In this document: one piece after another, positions 53,047-61,859 of the stretch
Layout: every line of letters begins with the position of its first letter
Position numbering within the stretch: the first letter of the stretch is position 1
NCBI RefSeq assembly: GCF_017255415.1
Contig: NZ_JAFJZZ010000003.1
Location: 214,946 to 278,945, forward strand
DNA: 64,000 bases
Direction of reading: 5' to 3'
Origin: Clostridium aminobutyricum
GTDB lineage: Bacteria > Bacillota > Clostridia > Peptostreptococcales > Anaerovoracaceae
Notes under the pieces: generated by a model
The model's input: the letters and a program-made list of their open reading frames with translations, nothing else
What the model was told of the DNA's origin: nothing
The model's database searches: none
Translations under genes and position numbers: made by a program

Positions 53047-53883
53047 ATGAATACAGTATTTACCTTATGGAAAAGAGGATTGAAAGCCTTTGTCCGAAAC
53101 AGGACAGGCGTGATCTTCTCGTTGATTTTCCCTTTTTTCTTTGTGTATGTCTTTGGGGCAATTTTCAAAAACCAATTTATTGAAAATCCCATTGCCTACA
53201 TGCTTTCGGGCGTTATCATCAGTACCGTATTTGAAAGCTCATTGACGTTGGCCTCATCCACTGTGGATGACATGGTCAGCGGCTTTATGAAAGAAATTCT
53301 GGTTTCCCCTGCCAAACGGATTGCCGTGGCAGCAGGACAGCTGTTATCGGCTGCTACTGTTGCAACCGTACAAGGCTTGATGATTTTGGCCCTTGGACTA
53401 TTTGTGGGAATCAAATTTACAACTTGGACAACACCGATCTTTGTCCTTTGCGCCATGATTTGTGTCGGGCTTGTTTTCTCTGGAGTAGGGCTATTTCTGG
53501 CAACCATGGTACGCAGCGGACAAACTTTTCAGATTATTAAAACCGCAGTCACTTTACCACTGACGTTTTTATCCGGCGCTTATATTCCGCTCGATATGCT
53601 GCCGCATACTTTAAAAGTCATTGCCTATTTTAATCCGATGACTTATGCCACCGCCTTTTTCCGTATGATTGTGCTGGAAAAAACGGACTTGTCCAATGCA
53701 CAGCTGGTACGAGAAGGTCTGGCCATCGACATCAACGGCTTCGTGGTGACTCCGTTTCTGTCCTTTGTAATTATTGCGGCGATCGGTATCGTATTTTTGA
53801 TTTTATCCGCTCATTCATTCGTTAAAACTGATTTCTCCCGTATGAGCAGAAGCGCAACGGATGCCAATGCGATATGGGGATAA
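53047..53883 (+). CDS. ABC-2 type permease (DrrB-like)
   Basis: A 278-residue membrane protein with about six segments, of the ABC-2 transporter family. FVRNRTGVIFSLIFPFFFVYVFGAIF opens it, with PLTFLSGAYIPLDMLPHTLKVIAYFNPMTYATAFFR as the typical family motif near residue 175-210. It exports a hydrophobic compound or drug with the preceding ATPase. GGGAGG ribosome binding site lies inside the previous gene's end. Confidence 0.88.
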   Translation: MNTVFTLWKRGLKAFVRNRTGVIFSLIFPFFFVYVFGAIFKNQFIENPIAYMLSGVIISTVFESSLTLASSTVDDMVSGFMKEILVSPAKRIAVAAGQLLSAATVATVQGLMILALGLFVGIKFTTWTTPIFVLCAMICVGLVFSGVGLFLATMVRSGQTFQIIKTAVTLPLTFLSGAYIPLDMLPHTLKVIAYFNPMTYATAFFRMIVLEKTDLSNAQLVREGLAIDINGFVVTPFLSFVIIAAIGIVFLILSAHSFVKTDFSRMSRSATDANAIWG

Positions 53884-53935
53884 AAGTATAAATTGTTCGT
53901 ACAATTCATTTTGAAGTGAGAAAGGGGGCAGCCCG

Positions 53936-54808
53936 ATGAAGAAATCACTATTTATTTTTTTCTTACTATTGATATTGCTTCAAGGAGTATCTGTAGTGGA
54001 ATGTTTCGGAGCAGAAAAAACAGTACAGGTTTCTCTGCCGAAGTTTAATGTCCAGATAAATGGAACTGTTGTTAATAGTAAGACGGCGGAATATCCGTTA
54101 CTGGTGTATAAGAATATAACTTATATGCCGATGACCTATGACTATTGCCATTTGCTCGGATTGGAAAGTAGCTGGACGAAAGAGGATGGATTGACGGTTT
54201 CTCTGAGCAATAGCAATACCGTTCCGACGGTGAACGAATACGCTTCAAGCCATAACAATTCGTCCAAGATGACTGCAACGATAGTAAATACGCCTATTAC
54301 GATCAATGGTGCAAAGATCGATAACGTAAAAGAACCGTATCCTTTCCTTCGATACAAGGATGTGACATATTTCCCTCTTACCTTTAAATTTACAAAGGAA
54401 ACGTTCAATATTTACCCTATCTTTGTGCCCGATATGGGACTGGGGGTGTATTCTGAAAACAAATTCTTTTATAAGTATTATCCGAAAGGCAGCAAGCTCC
54501 AGTATACCGATTTGCGGGTAAGTTCTATTTTATATGAGATGGTAGCCATCAACATTTCAGACGGAACGGGAATCTATCCTGCCAACAATGTGAAGGAGTA
54601 TGACTTTTGGCGGCTAAGTGCGCCGCTCTCACCGAATTACAAGGATACCAAGTATTATGGATATCTACCCGATGAGAACGGAGGACTCCGGGCAAATGTG
54701 GATTCAAAGGTTACTCCATTTGGCTTTATAACCACTCAAATGAACAGCATAGACGACCCTAGTCCGGTTCAGGCAGACTTGAATTTTGCTGAATATTACA
54801 GCGAATGA
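53936..54808 (+). CDS. Secreted protein with copper-amine-oxidase-N-like repeats
   Basis: A 290-residue exported protein. A signal peptide (about 1-26) ends near VECFGAE. Two repeats follow in which a strand pair VQINGTVVNS / ITINGAKIDN leads to YPLLVYKNITYMPMTYDY and YPFLRYKDVTYFPLTFKF. This is the Cu_amine_oxidN1 pattern, a cell-surface stalk domain common in clostridia. The final 130 residues are unrecognised. No catalytic residues are evident. The stop overlaps an out-of-frame ATG of the next open frame. Confidence 0.7.
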   Translation: MKKSLFIFFLLLILLQGVSVVECFGAEKTVQVSLPKFNVQINGTVVNSKTAEYPLLVYKNITYMPMTYDYCHLLGLESSWTKEDGLTVSLSNSNTVPTVNEYASSHNNSSKMTATIVNTPITINGAKIDNVKEPYPFLRYKDVTYFPLTFKFTKETFNIYPIFVPDMGLGVYSENKFFYKYYPKGSKLQYTDLRVSSILYEMVAINISDGTGIYPANNVKEYDFWRLSAPLSPNYKDTKYYGYLPDENGGLRANVDSKVTPFGFITTQMNSIDDPSPVQADLNFAEYYSE

Positions 54809-54837
54809 GAGATGAATTATTTTCAACGGAGGAAGAC

Positions 54838-55383
54838 ATGAAATTATTTTTTATATCCGATATACACGGTTCCTTGCATTTTCTGAAAAAAGCATTGGAA
54901 CATTTTGAACACGAAAAAGCAGACTTTCTTGTTATTTTAGGGGATGAGTTGTATCATGGCGCAAGAAATCCATTGCCCGAGGGCTATAATCCCAAAGAGG
55001 TGGCACTTCTTTTAAACACGTATGCGGAAAAGATTATTGCGGTAAGAGGAAACTGTGAATCGGAAGTAGATCAAATGGTGCTGGATTATCCCGTTATGGC
55101 GGATTACTCCATTATACTCCGTCAAGGAAGACGTCTGTTTTTAACACACGGACATATTTTCGGACCTGACAACCTGCCAAACCTCAGCGAAGGGGATGTG
55201 TTCCTATACGGGCATACACATATTCCTATTGCAGAAAAACGGGATAATATATATGTGATTAACCCGGGATCCATCACAATGCCGAAAGAAAACAACCCGC
55301 ATACCTTTGGCATTCTGGAAGGTGATACCTTTATCATCCGAGATTTGGACAATACGATTGTGAAATCCATTCAGTTATTGTAA
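54838..55383 (+). CDS. yfcE: YfcE/MJ0936-type metallophosphodiesterase
   Basis: A 181-residue calcineurin-like phosphoesterase. Metal motifs are SDIHGS (6-11), LGDELYHG (about 36-43), RGNCES (about 75-80), LTHGH (about 109-113) and GHTHIP (about 131-136). Family enzymes hydrolyse phosphodiesters in vitro, and the biological substrate is unsettled. The start is ATG at 54838 behind CGGAGG. An ATG at 54805 is in frame but lies before this ribosome binding site. Confidence 0.87.
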   Translation: MKLFFISDIHGSLHFLKKALEHFEHEKADFLVILGDELYHGARNPLPEGYNPKEVALLLNTYAEKIIAVRGNCESEVDQMVLDYPVMADYSIILRQGRRLFLTHGHIFGPDNLPNLSEGDVFLYGHTHIPIAEKRDNIYVINPGSITMPKENNPHTFGILEGDTFIIRDLDNTIVKSIQLL

Positions 55384-55421
55384 TGGTGTAAGCGGATATT
55401 TAAAGTTTATGACATATAAAA

Positions 55422-55452
55422 GCCCTCTACTTTACAGTAGGGGGCAATTTTT
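55422..55452 (+). terminator. Terminator after yfcE
   Basis: GCCCTCTAC (55422-55430) pairs with GTAGGGGGC (55437-55445), one G-U pair, followed by AATTTTT. Confidence 0.75.
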
Positions 55453-55457
55453 ATTGA

Positions 55458-55566
55458 CTAATCTAATTTCTTAATAGTTAATTGTGCGCCGACAGAAGGA
55501 GGTAAATCGAGTGTACCCGTCAGACCGGTGGGGACGTCTATAATAGGAAACTGCGAAATAGGCCCT
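55458..55566 (-). pseudogene. C-terminal remnant of a second collagen-like/BclA-type protein
   Basis: Downstream of the collagen-like gene, in another frame, the minus strand reads FPIIDVPTGLTGTLDLPPS, then VGAQLTIKKLD and stop at 55458-55460. This matches the usual ending of BclA-type C-terminal domains (A-x-L-T-I-x-x-L) and parallels the end of the intact gene, which contains DFPILGYVNRSLTVVQLSN. It has no start. It is best read as the end of a deleted paralogue or of an earlier version of the same gene. Confidence 0.5.
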
Positions 55567-56487
55567 TTAATTACTTAATTGAACGACAGTTAAAGAACGA
55601 TTCACATAACCTAAAATAGGAAAATCCGTACTAATATTCGCTCCGACTTCATCTCCTGCTGTTAAGGCTGCTTGAACGATAAACGTTGAACTACTCCTAT
55701 TAGATATCTTAAAAAAAGTAGTAATATCGCTAAAAATCGGTGTACCATTAACTGTAATAATAGCATTTAGATATGGTTCATCTGGATCTGGATCAGTAGT
55801 GGCTTCAGCGTTAATAGATATCGATATTTGATAAATTCCACTTTCTCCTACCACTAATTCATTGCCTGATAGACTAACTGTGATAGTATCTGATAAAGGT
55901 CCAACTACATTAAATGGTATGGGTGTAAATGTTGCCCCAGGTGTCTCTACACTACTTCCTCTTAACGATCCAAAAGCTAAAACGGCTTCTCCAGTGGAAC
56001 CCGTAGCACCAGTAGGTCCGGTAGGGCCTGTTGCGCCATCAGCTCCTGGTGGACCCGTTGGGCCTGTCGGACCTACTGACGGCACATCGTCTTCCACCAC
56101 AACGAGAGTGGCCGTTACTGGAACTATAGATGAATAATAAACAACATTTGTGCTTGAATTGACTAGCGATACTGTGACTGGTGCGGCTGCGACCTCTATG
56201 ATTCCTATACCAACCACTTCATCAGATTTAATAGGCGAGTTCCCCTCAAGAAAATCTCCTTGAGATGAAGATAAAGCAAAACCTGAACCGTTTGTGGATA
56301 GGGTGGTTTGTATGGCAACCCACCAATTTATAACATATCTTCCGGTTTCATTAAAGGTTATTACACCTGTTAATGAATCGTATGAGACATTTCCGGAAGA
56401 GAAAACAAGACTGTCAAAGATTACATTGTCGGAAACAGCTACAAAACCTGCAGAAGTCCGTTCTATTTGCAAGGCAATATCACTCAT
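55567..56487 (-). CDS. Collagen-like repeat (BclA/exosporium-type) surface protein
   Basis: A 306-residue protein. Residues about 1-135 form a beta-rich C1q/TNF-like domain. A short collagen stretch of Gly-x-Thr/Pro triplets follows (GPTGPTGPPGADGATGPTG, about 138-166), then a second beta-rich BclA-type domain to the end. Such proteins coat spores or the cell surface as trimers. The start is placed at the ATG at 56487 after GGAG. An in-frame ATG at 56586 adds a basic segment with no ribosome binding site. It lacks a signal peptide, as exosporium proteins do. Confidence 0.75.
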   Translation of the reverse strand: MSDIALQIERTSAGFVAVSDNVIFDSLVFSSGNVSYDSLTGVITFNETGRYVINWWVAIQTTLSTNGSGFALSSSQGDFLEGNSPIKSDEVVGIGIIEVAAAPVTVSLVNSSTNVVYYSSIVPVTATLVVVEDDVPSVGPTGPTGPPGADGATGPTGPTGATGSTGEAVLAFGSLRGSSVETPGATFTPIPFNVVGPLSDTITVSLSGNELVVGESGIYQISISINAEATTDPDPDEPYLNAIITVNGTPIFSDITTFFKISNRSSSTFIVQAALTAGDEVGANISTDFPILGYVNRSLTVVQLSN

Positions 56488-56661
56488 AGTAATTCTCCAA
56501 TTTAGAAACATCAAAAAATACGGATTCCTCTTTCTTCTTAAAAGAATTTTTCCGCTGCTCATAAGCCTGTTTCGTTTTTGTGGCAATTATTGCCCTTATA
56601 TTATATGCACAATCGGTTGATGTGTCGGTTCTGTAGACATTGTTTACAATTATAATGCAAA

Positions 56662-56740
56662 ATGATATAATGAATGCAATTATTGATACAAGGTAGCATT
56701 CATTGAATCATCCTGCGGCGTGGCTTGTATGATATAATAA
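56662..56740 (+). repeat. Dispersed structured repeat, copy B
   Basis: Same layout as 33600-33691: TGATATAATGAA, stem AATGAATGC (56669-56677) with GCATTCATT (56696-56704), then GAATCAT and TGGCTTGTATGATATAATAA. The stem differs from copy A by a compensated C-G to T-A change. The extended -10 TGATATAAT (TATAAT 56733-56738) ends it. Confidence 0.7.
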
Positions 56741-56838
56741 TACCAAGATTTATTATGAAGGGATGGTGTCTTTTTGTTAAGTGTGTCTGTAGTTGCAGAT
56801 TTCAACTAATGAATTAAATAGTTGAGAAAGGTTATCTT

Positions 56839-56940
56839 GTGAAGCGGGGATTTGCCTGCTTTATTAAGTGCACCTATTTTGCCTTGCAGATATACTTCCT
56901 AATAACAGCCATTTTGATTATACAGCATGGATTTACTTAA
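56839..56940 (+). CDS. Possible 33-residue hydrophobic peptide
   Basis: A GTG-initiated frame, preceded by GAAAGG, encodes a basic start and then a hydrophobic helix (YFALQIYFLITAILII). It lies between the repeat-borne promoter at 56733 and a strong terminator at 56969, so the transcript would contain little else. It is unrecognised. It could be a small membrane protein, the toxin of a type I system, or chance. The rest of 56741-57031 shows no gene. Confidence 0.25.
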   Translation: MKRGFACFIKCTYFALQIYFLITAILIIQHGFT

Positions 56941-56968
56941 ATTCATGTTTAGTGCTATTGATTTTGAA

Positions 56969-57003
56969 GTGTAACGAGGAGCTTGTTACACTTTTTATTT
57001 TTA
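56969..57003 (+). terminator. Strong terminator upstream of the MutS2-like gene
   Basis: GTGTAAC (56969-56975) pairs with GTTACAC (56985-56991), followed by TTTTTATTTTT. It ends a short transcript that may arise from the repeat-borne promoter. Confidence 0.85.
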
Positions 57004-57031
57004 ACGAATCAAATTCTAATGGATTGAACCT

Positions 57032-57114
57032 TGCCCACAGGAGTATTCTGCTTATTTTTCAGAGCTTTGTTATGCTGAAATAAAGATAGTCTTTCTCTTG
57101 TGGGCATTTTTATT
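57032..57114 (+). promoter_or_regulatory. Leader hairpin/terminator immediately before the MutS2-like gene
   Basis: TGCCCACAGGAG (57032-57043) pairs with CTCTTGTGGGCA (57095-57106) with one G-U pair, then TTTTTATT. TTTCAG/CTGAAA forms an inner stem. It ends 14 bases before the start codon, so it would attenuate transcription into that gene. Confidence 0.55.
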
Positions 57115-57127
57115 ACGGAGGTTTGTT

Positions 57128-59065
57128 ATGAATAAACATTATCATACATTGGAATTTAATCTGATCCTTGACCAATTAGCAAATTTAGCCTTTTCTCAAA
57201 AGGCAAAAGAAAAAGCTCTTCAACTAAAGCCCTTTCTAAGTGAGCGTGAATGCAATAAGAAAATGCAGGAGACTGCGAGTGCATTAAAAGTGATAGAGAG
57301 TTTGGGAACGCCGCCCCTTGCTTCTATGCCGGAGCTAAATACAATTTTAGAGCTGTCTCAGAAAGGCTTTATGTTGAACCCCGAACAGCTGCTAAGTATC
57401 TGCGCCTTTATCACTTCTTGCAAACGTATGAAAAATTATTTGAAGCGAGCAGAGTATGTGGATGAAGGTCTTTATGTTTATCACCGATCGTTTTTTTCCC
57501 TTGAAGAGCTTGATGAAGAAATTAGCTGTGCCATCCGAAACGGAATGGTTGACAGTGAAGCTTCCGCAGATTTACGTGGAATTCGCAGAAAGATTGAAAC
57601 CATCCATTCGGCTGTGAAAGAAAAACTCGAAAGTGTACTTCGCAACAATAAAAATTGGTTTGAAGAAGGATATGTTTCTGTTCGAAACGGAAGATTTGTT
57701 TTACCGGTTAAAAACAAGTATAGAAATCAATTGGAAGGCAGTGTGATCGATAAATCCAATACGGGCGGCACGTATTTTATAGAACCCGCAGCAATTAGGA
57801 AATTGCAAGATGAGTTGGAATTCCTACAGATCGAAGAGGAGAATGAGGTTCGGAAAATTTTATATACGTTAACCGCCTTAGTAGATAGCTATATGAATGA
57901 ATTGAAGATCAATATAGAGTGTATGGAAACCTTAGATTTCATGTTTGCAAAGGCAAAATTGGCTATAGAGATGAAGGCGATCTCGGTACCTGTTACGACG
58001 GAACGAAAATTAATCATGAAACAGGGACGTCATCCATTGTTAGAAGGGGATAAATGCATCCCGTTAGATTTAGAAATAGGAGGAGAGGTAAGCGGTATTG
58101 TGATAACAGGTCCGAATACAGGGGGAAAGACGGTAGCACTGAAAACAGTTGGATTGCTCTCCCTGATGGCACAAAGCGGGCTTCATGTGCCGGTTGCAAA
58201 AGGAAGCTTATTCTGTATGCACAGCAATGTTTTATGTGACATTGGGGACGGACAGAGCATAGCAGAAAGTTTATCTACGTTCTCTGCCCATATTACGAAT
58301 ATTATTGATATTTTGAAGAAGGTATCGCATGAAAGCCTCGTTTTGCTGGATGAATTGGGTTCGGGAACCGACCCGGCGGAAGGAATGGGAATTGCCATTT
58401 CTATCTTAGCGGAATTAAAGCAGCGAAACTGTTTATTCATTGCTACCACACATTATCCGGAAATAAAAGAGTTCGCCCAGAACACCGAGGGCTTGATTAA
58501 TGCGAGGATGGAATTTGACAGGGAGAGCCTAAAACCTTTATATAAATTGCAAATCGGTGAAGCAGGCGAGAGCTGTGCCTTATATATTGCCAAAAGACTT
58601 GGATTTCCGGAGCATATGTTGGCAAGGGCAGAAAAAGAAGCCTACGGAAGGGAGACTATGGTAAATACAGCCGTGAATAACAGTTCAGATAAGATTCTAA
58701 AAGAAGAGGACAGTAAATCACAAATAGGTTTAACCAATAAAATCAAGAAGGATCTGATTCATCCTGCAGAACCGTCTCCAAGTGAAAAGTTCCAAATCGG
58801 TGACAGTGTAAAAATTTATCCTGAAAAAGAACTGGGAATCATTTATAAAAAGGCCAACGATATAGGGGAATTTGGAGTGCAAATAAAAGGGAAGAAACAG
58901 CTGATTAATCATAAACGAATTAAATTGCTGGTTCCTGCAAGTGAGCTCTATCCTGAAGGTTATGATTTTTCAATTGTTTTCGATACAAAGGAAAACCGTA
59001 AGGCACGACATGATATGGAACGGAAATATGCTCCGGGTACCGTCATCATTCATGATGAAATCTGA
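57128..59065 (+). CDS. MutS2-like ATPase lacking the Smr nuclease domain
   Basis: A 645-residue MutS-family protein. It has a lever/clamp region (about 1-300) and an ATPase with Walker A TGPNTGGKTVALKTVG (near 330), Walker B LLDELGSGTDPAEG (near 405) and ATTHYPEIKEFA. A KOW-like segment (about 560-615) follows. MutS2 proteins are near 780 residues and end in a Smr endonuclease domain, which is absent here. The N-terminal mismatch domain of MutS1 is also absent. A role in ribosome or recombination control is possible. ATG at 57128 follows ACGGAGG. Confidence 0.85.
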   Translation: MNKHYHTLEFNLILDQLANLAFSQKAKEKALQLKPFLSERECNKKMQETASALKVIESLGTPPLASMPELNTILELSQKGFMLNPEQLLSICAFITSCKRMKNYLKRAEYVDEGLYVYHRSFFSLEELDEEISCAIRNGMVDSEASADLRGIRRKIETIHSAVKEKLESVLRNNKNWFEEGYVSVRNGRFVLPVKNKYRNQLEGSVIDKSNTGGTYFIEPAAIRKLQDELEFLQIEEENEVRKILYTLTALVDSYMNELKINIECMETLDFMFAKAKLAIEMKAISVPVTTERKLIMKQGRHPLLEGDKCIPLDLEIGGEVSGIVITGPNTGGKTVALKTVGLLSLMAQSGLHVPVAKGSLFCMHSNVLCDIGDGQSIAESLSTFSAHITNIIDILKKVSHESLVLLDELGSGTDPAEGMGIAISILAELKQRNCLFIATTHYPEIKEFAQNTEGLINARMEFDRESLKPLYKLQIGEAGESCALYIAKRLGFPEHMLARAEKEAYGRETMVNTAVNNSSDKILKEEDSKSQIGLTNKIKKDLIHPAEPSPSEKFQIGDSVKIYPEKELGIIYKKANDIGEFGVQIKGKKQLINHKRIKLLVPASELYPEGYDFSIVFDTKENRKARHDMERKYAPGTVIIHDEI

Positions 59066-59203
59066 GAAGGAAAATATCCACAGCAGTCTTGTATTATTAA
59101 TGAAAAATGTAAAAGCAACGAGAAGAATTGGCACTTGGGGAATAAAAGTATATAATAAGGGATAATTATCCTATAGGGACTATTTGTGAAAGGAGAGCTT
59201 ACA

Positions 59204-59674
59204 ATGTTAGAAAAAGGAATGATGGCACCAGACTTTATATTAATGGACAAGGAAGGCAAGGCGATTTCTTTAGCAGATTTCAGCGGGAAAAAAGTTGTAT
59301 TGTATTTTTATTCGAAGGATAATACGTCCGGCTGTACGAAACAGGCCATTAACTATGCGGAAAAATTTAATGAATTTCAAGAAAAAGATGTAGTCGTGGT
59401 AGGAATCAGTAAGGACAGCGTTGGATCTCACCAAAAATTCGCGCAGAAATACGAGCTGCCGTTCATTTTACTTTCAGACCCTGAGTTGAAGGCCATCACT
59501 GCTTATGATGTGTGGAAAGAGAAGAAATTGTATGGGAAGGTAAGTATGGGCGTTGTTCGAACGACGTATATCATTGATGAAAACGGCATCATTGAAGCGG
59601 TGATGCCAAAAGTGAAGCCAGACAGCAATGCGGCAGATGTTTTAGATTATTTACAGAAGCAGGAAGGTATTTAA
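59204..59674 (+). CDS. bcp: Peroxiredoxin, Bcp/PrxQ type
   Basis: A 156-residue thiol peroxidase. The peroxidatic cysteine is in DNTSGCTKQA (near residue 45). The resolving cysteine commonly found five residues later is absent, which makes this a one-Cys variant that needs an external thiol. The thioredoxin fold is otherwise normal, ending with DVLDYLQKQ. It reduces peroxides. The start is ATG at 59204 behind AAAGGAG. A GTG at 59186 lies upstream in frame. Confidence 0.9.
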   Translation: MLEKGMMAPDFILMDKEGKAISLADFSGKKVVLYFYSKDNTSGCTKQAINYAEKFNEFQEKDVVVVGISKDSVGSHQKFAQKYELPFILLSDPELKAITAYDVWKEKKLYGKVSMGVVRTTYIIDENGIIEAVMPKVKPDSNAADVLDYLQKQEGI

Positions 59675-59703
59675 TATGAAATATAATAGTGAGGGATAGA
59701 AGG

Positions 59704-60270
59704 ATGACTATTTTTATAGCCTTGATACGCGGCATTAATGTAGGCGGAAAGCATAAAATTAAGATGGCTGATTTAAAGAGCTTGTTTGAGGAGATGGGAC
59801 TGGTTCGTGTGGAAACCTATATCCAAAGCGGTAATATCCTATTTGAATCAGATGAAAATGAAGCTATGCTGCGAACCAGCATTGAGCATGAAATTGAAAA
59901 GAACTTCAAGATATCAACGGCTGTGATTTTAAGAACCGCCAGTGAATTAGAGCGGCTTATTCAAGATTGCCCTTTCTCCAAACAGGAGATAGACGATGCA
60001 GTATCATTGAATATGGAGGGTGAAAGTCTGTATGTTAACTTACTGAGCCACTTTCCTGATCAGGAAAAAATAGAATATCTGAATTGTTTTAAAAGTGAGA
60101 AGGATGATTTCAGAGTGATAAATCGAGACATTTATCTCCTGCTGAATCATAGCATTCGAACTTCCAAACTGGCAAACAATCTACAAAAACTGGATATTCC
60201 AAGTACTATGAGAAATTGGAAAACGTTAAGTAAACTGCTGGTATTGACAAAAACCAGAACGAATTTATAA
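59704..60270 (+). CDS. DUF1697 domain protein
   Basis: A 188-residue DUF1697 protein, recognised by IALIRGINVGGKHKIKMADLKSLFEEMG and VETYIQSGNILFES. The family has a ferredoxin-like fold and unknown function. It ends with MRNWKTLSKLL, the conserved C-terminal motif. The ATG at 59704 has GAGGGA eight bases upstream and follows bcp by 29 bases, so both probably share a transcript. Confidence 0.85.
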   Translation: MTIFIALIRGINVGGKHKIKMADLKSLFEEMGLVRVETYIQSGNILFESDENEAMLRTSIEHEIEKNFKISTAVILRTASELERLIQDCPFSKQEIDDAVSLNMEGESLYVNLLSHFPDQEKIEYLNCFKSEKDDFRVINRDIYLLLNHSIRTSKLANNLQKLDIPSTMRNWKTLSKLLVLTKTRTNL

Positions 60271-60390
60271 CGCTATAACAAACGCATATAGTTCGAATCC
60301 GCAGCAACGATAAGTCAAAGATAAAAGACTTGCAGTCTGATTTTATACTGGAATATCAATAAACCGAGTGCTTGAAAAAAATCAAGATAT

Positions 60391-60432
60391 AAAAACGGTT
60401 GTATTTCCTTACATGAAGATACAACCGTTTTT
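60391..60432. terminator. Bidirectional terminator
   Basis: A 14-base stem AAAAACGGTTGTAT (60391-60404) with ATACAACCGTTTTT (60419-60432) and T-rich flanks. The region 60271-60390 shows nothing else. Confidence 0.85.
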
Positions 60433-60453
60433 TCAATTTTTTGCCAAAAAAAG

Positions 60454-60516
60454 GCCGCAGTTTAATTAGAACTATGACCCCATAATAATATATATATCGA
60501 CATTTTTTGATTATAT
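60454..60516. repeat. Left end repeat of the integrase/chemoreceptor unit
   Basis: Begins GCCGCAGTTTA and ends TCGACATTTTTTGATTATAT (60497-60516). It aligns without gaps to 63897-63959 with about 46 of 63 identical. Its first 23 bases recur inverted at 61860-61882 with one mismatch. Confidence 0.7.
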
Positions 60517-60576
60517 ATTAAGCTAATATTACTTGTCAAATTGAAAAAGACGGCCTTTAGCGTGAATTTCGACGCA

Positions 60577-60611
60577 TTTATATGGTAAATAAAGGAAAAT
60601 TACCATATAAA
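60577..60611. promoter_or_regulatory. Perfect inverted repeat upstream of the integrase
   Basis: TTTATATGGTAA (60577-60588) and TTACCATATAAA (60600-60611), 12 perfect pairs with an 11-base centre, 53 bases before the start codon. It may be an operator or a recombinase arm site. A long-range pair AAAGGCCG/CGGCCTTT (about 60450/60551) also exists. Confidence 0.5.
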
Positions 60612-60664
60612 ACTGCTTAATCGCCGTCAGTTTTAACGTCATTTTTTGAAAGGAGTATCATGAA

Positions 60665-61825
60665 ATGCCACGTAGAGGTGAAAATGTTTATAAGCGTAAA
60701 GATGGTCGATGGGAGGGGCGCATATTAAAGTCCGAAGGAAAATACCAATATGTTTACGCTAAAACTTATAAAGAAGTAAAAGAAAAGATGAAAAATTATA
60801 AAGAACATCTAAAAATTCGTGAAAGAAAGCTGCCTGCTCAGACTACAAGTGCAGCTGAATTATTTGAGGTTTGGTTAAATAGCGACATTTCGAAGCAAGT
60901 CAAACCATCCACTTATGAAAACTATTACAGTTGCATAAAAAAATATGTAATCCCCTTCTTTAGAGATTCGGGAACAGACCGCATTACGGAGCTTTCAGTA
61001 GCAAAGTTTGTAAAGTCTATTAAAGACAATGGGTCACTCGCTGAATCGTATAAGAGAAAAATCCTTACTATTTTTAAAACAGCATTGAAAGAGGTGTTAA
61101 AGGGTTCAGAAAGGTATGCTGCCGTAATGGAAGTGGTTAAAATGCCAAAAACAAAAAACTCAAACGTACAGGTTTTTTCCATTAACGAGCAAAGACTTAT
61201 TGAAAATACTGCCCTCCGTGCAGAGGATCGACGGGCACTTGGAATCCTGCTATGCTTTTACACAGGGATTCGTCTAGGCGAGCTTTGTGCTTTAAAATGG
61301 TGTGATATCGACTTCGAAGCAGGAACCATGTCCGTCATGAGAACAGTTTCCCGCACTAAAAACTTTCAGCAAGAAAAAAACAAAACGGTGCTATTGGTCG
61401 GTACCCCCAAAAGCCATAAATCGGCCAGAAAAATTCCTCTGCCTGATTTTTTGCTGAAATTATCTGAACAGTTTAAGCTCCGTGTGGAGGAAGAAAATTG
61501 TTATATCCTTTCCGGATCGAGTATGCCGATTGATCCAAGAACGTATCAAAAACTGTATAAGAAAATATTGGTTACGGCAGGAGTGAAGGACCACAAATTT
61601 CATGCCATCCGGCATACCTTTGCCACAAGGGCGCTGGAATTGGGGGTTGATATTAAGACGCTTAGTGAAATACTGGGACATTCCAACGTTTCCATAACCC
61701 TCAATATTTATGCGCACTCTCTCATGGAACAGAAAAAAATAGCAATGGATAAACTCAATTCGATGCATATTACGCATATGAAAGCCGCTTCATTCGTCGT
61801 CGCAGATTCCGTCGCATCTGTCTGA
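60665..61825 (+). CDS. Tyrosine recombinase/integrase
   Basis: A 386-residue phage-type integrase. An N-terminal arm-binding segment (VYKRKDGRWEGRILKSEGKYQYVYAK, first 50 residues) is followed by a SAM-like core-binding domain (about 60-165) and the catalytic domain. Catalytic residues are Arg in YTGIRLGELCALKW (near 203), HAIRHTFATRAL with His and Arg (near 320), GHSNVSITLNIYAHS with His and the nucleophile Tyr (near 350). AAGGAG ribosome binding site. No excisionase, capsid or conjugation gene lies nearby. The gene is framed by repeats. Confidence 0.92.
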   Translation: MPRRGENVYKRKDGRWEGRILKSEGKYQYVYAKTYKEVKEKMKNYKEHLKIRERKLPAQTTSAAELFEVWLNSDISKQVKPSTYENYYSCIKKYVIPFFRDSGTDRITELSVAKFVKSIKDNGSLAESYKRKILTIFKTALKEVLKGSERYAAVMEVVKMPKTKNSNVQVFSINEQRLIENTALRAEDRRALGILLCFYTGIRLGELCALKWCDIDFEAGTMSVMRTVSRTKNFQQEKNKTVLLVGTPKSHKSARKIPLPDFLLKLSEQFKLRVEEENCYILSGSSMPIDPRTYQKLYKKILVTAGVKDHKFHAIRHTFATRALELGVDIKTLSEILGHSNVSITLNIYAHSLMEQKKIAMDKLNSMHITHMKAASFVVADSVASV

Positions 61826-61859
61826 AATACCGGTAAATCAATGTTTTAAGGCAGTGAAA

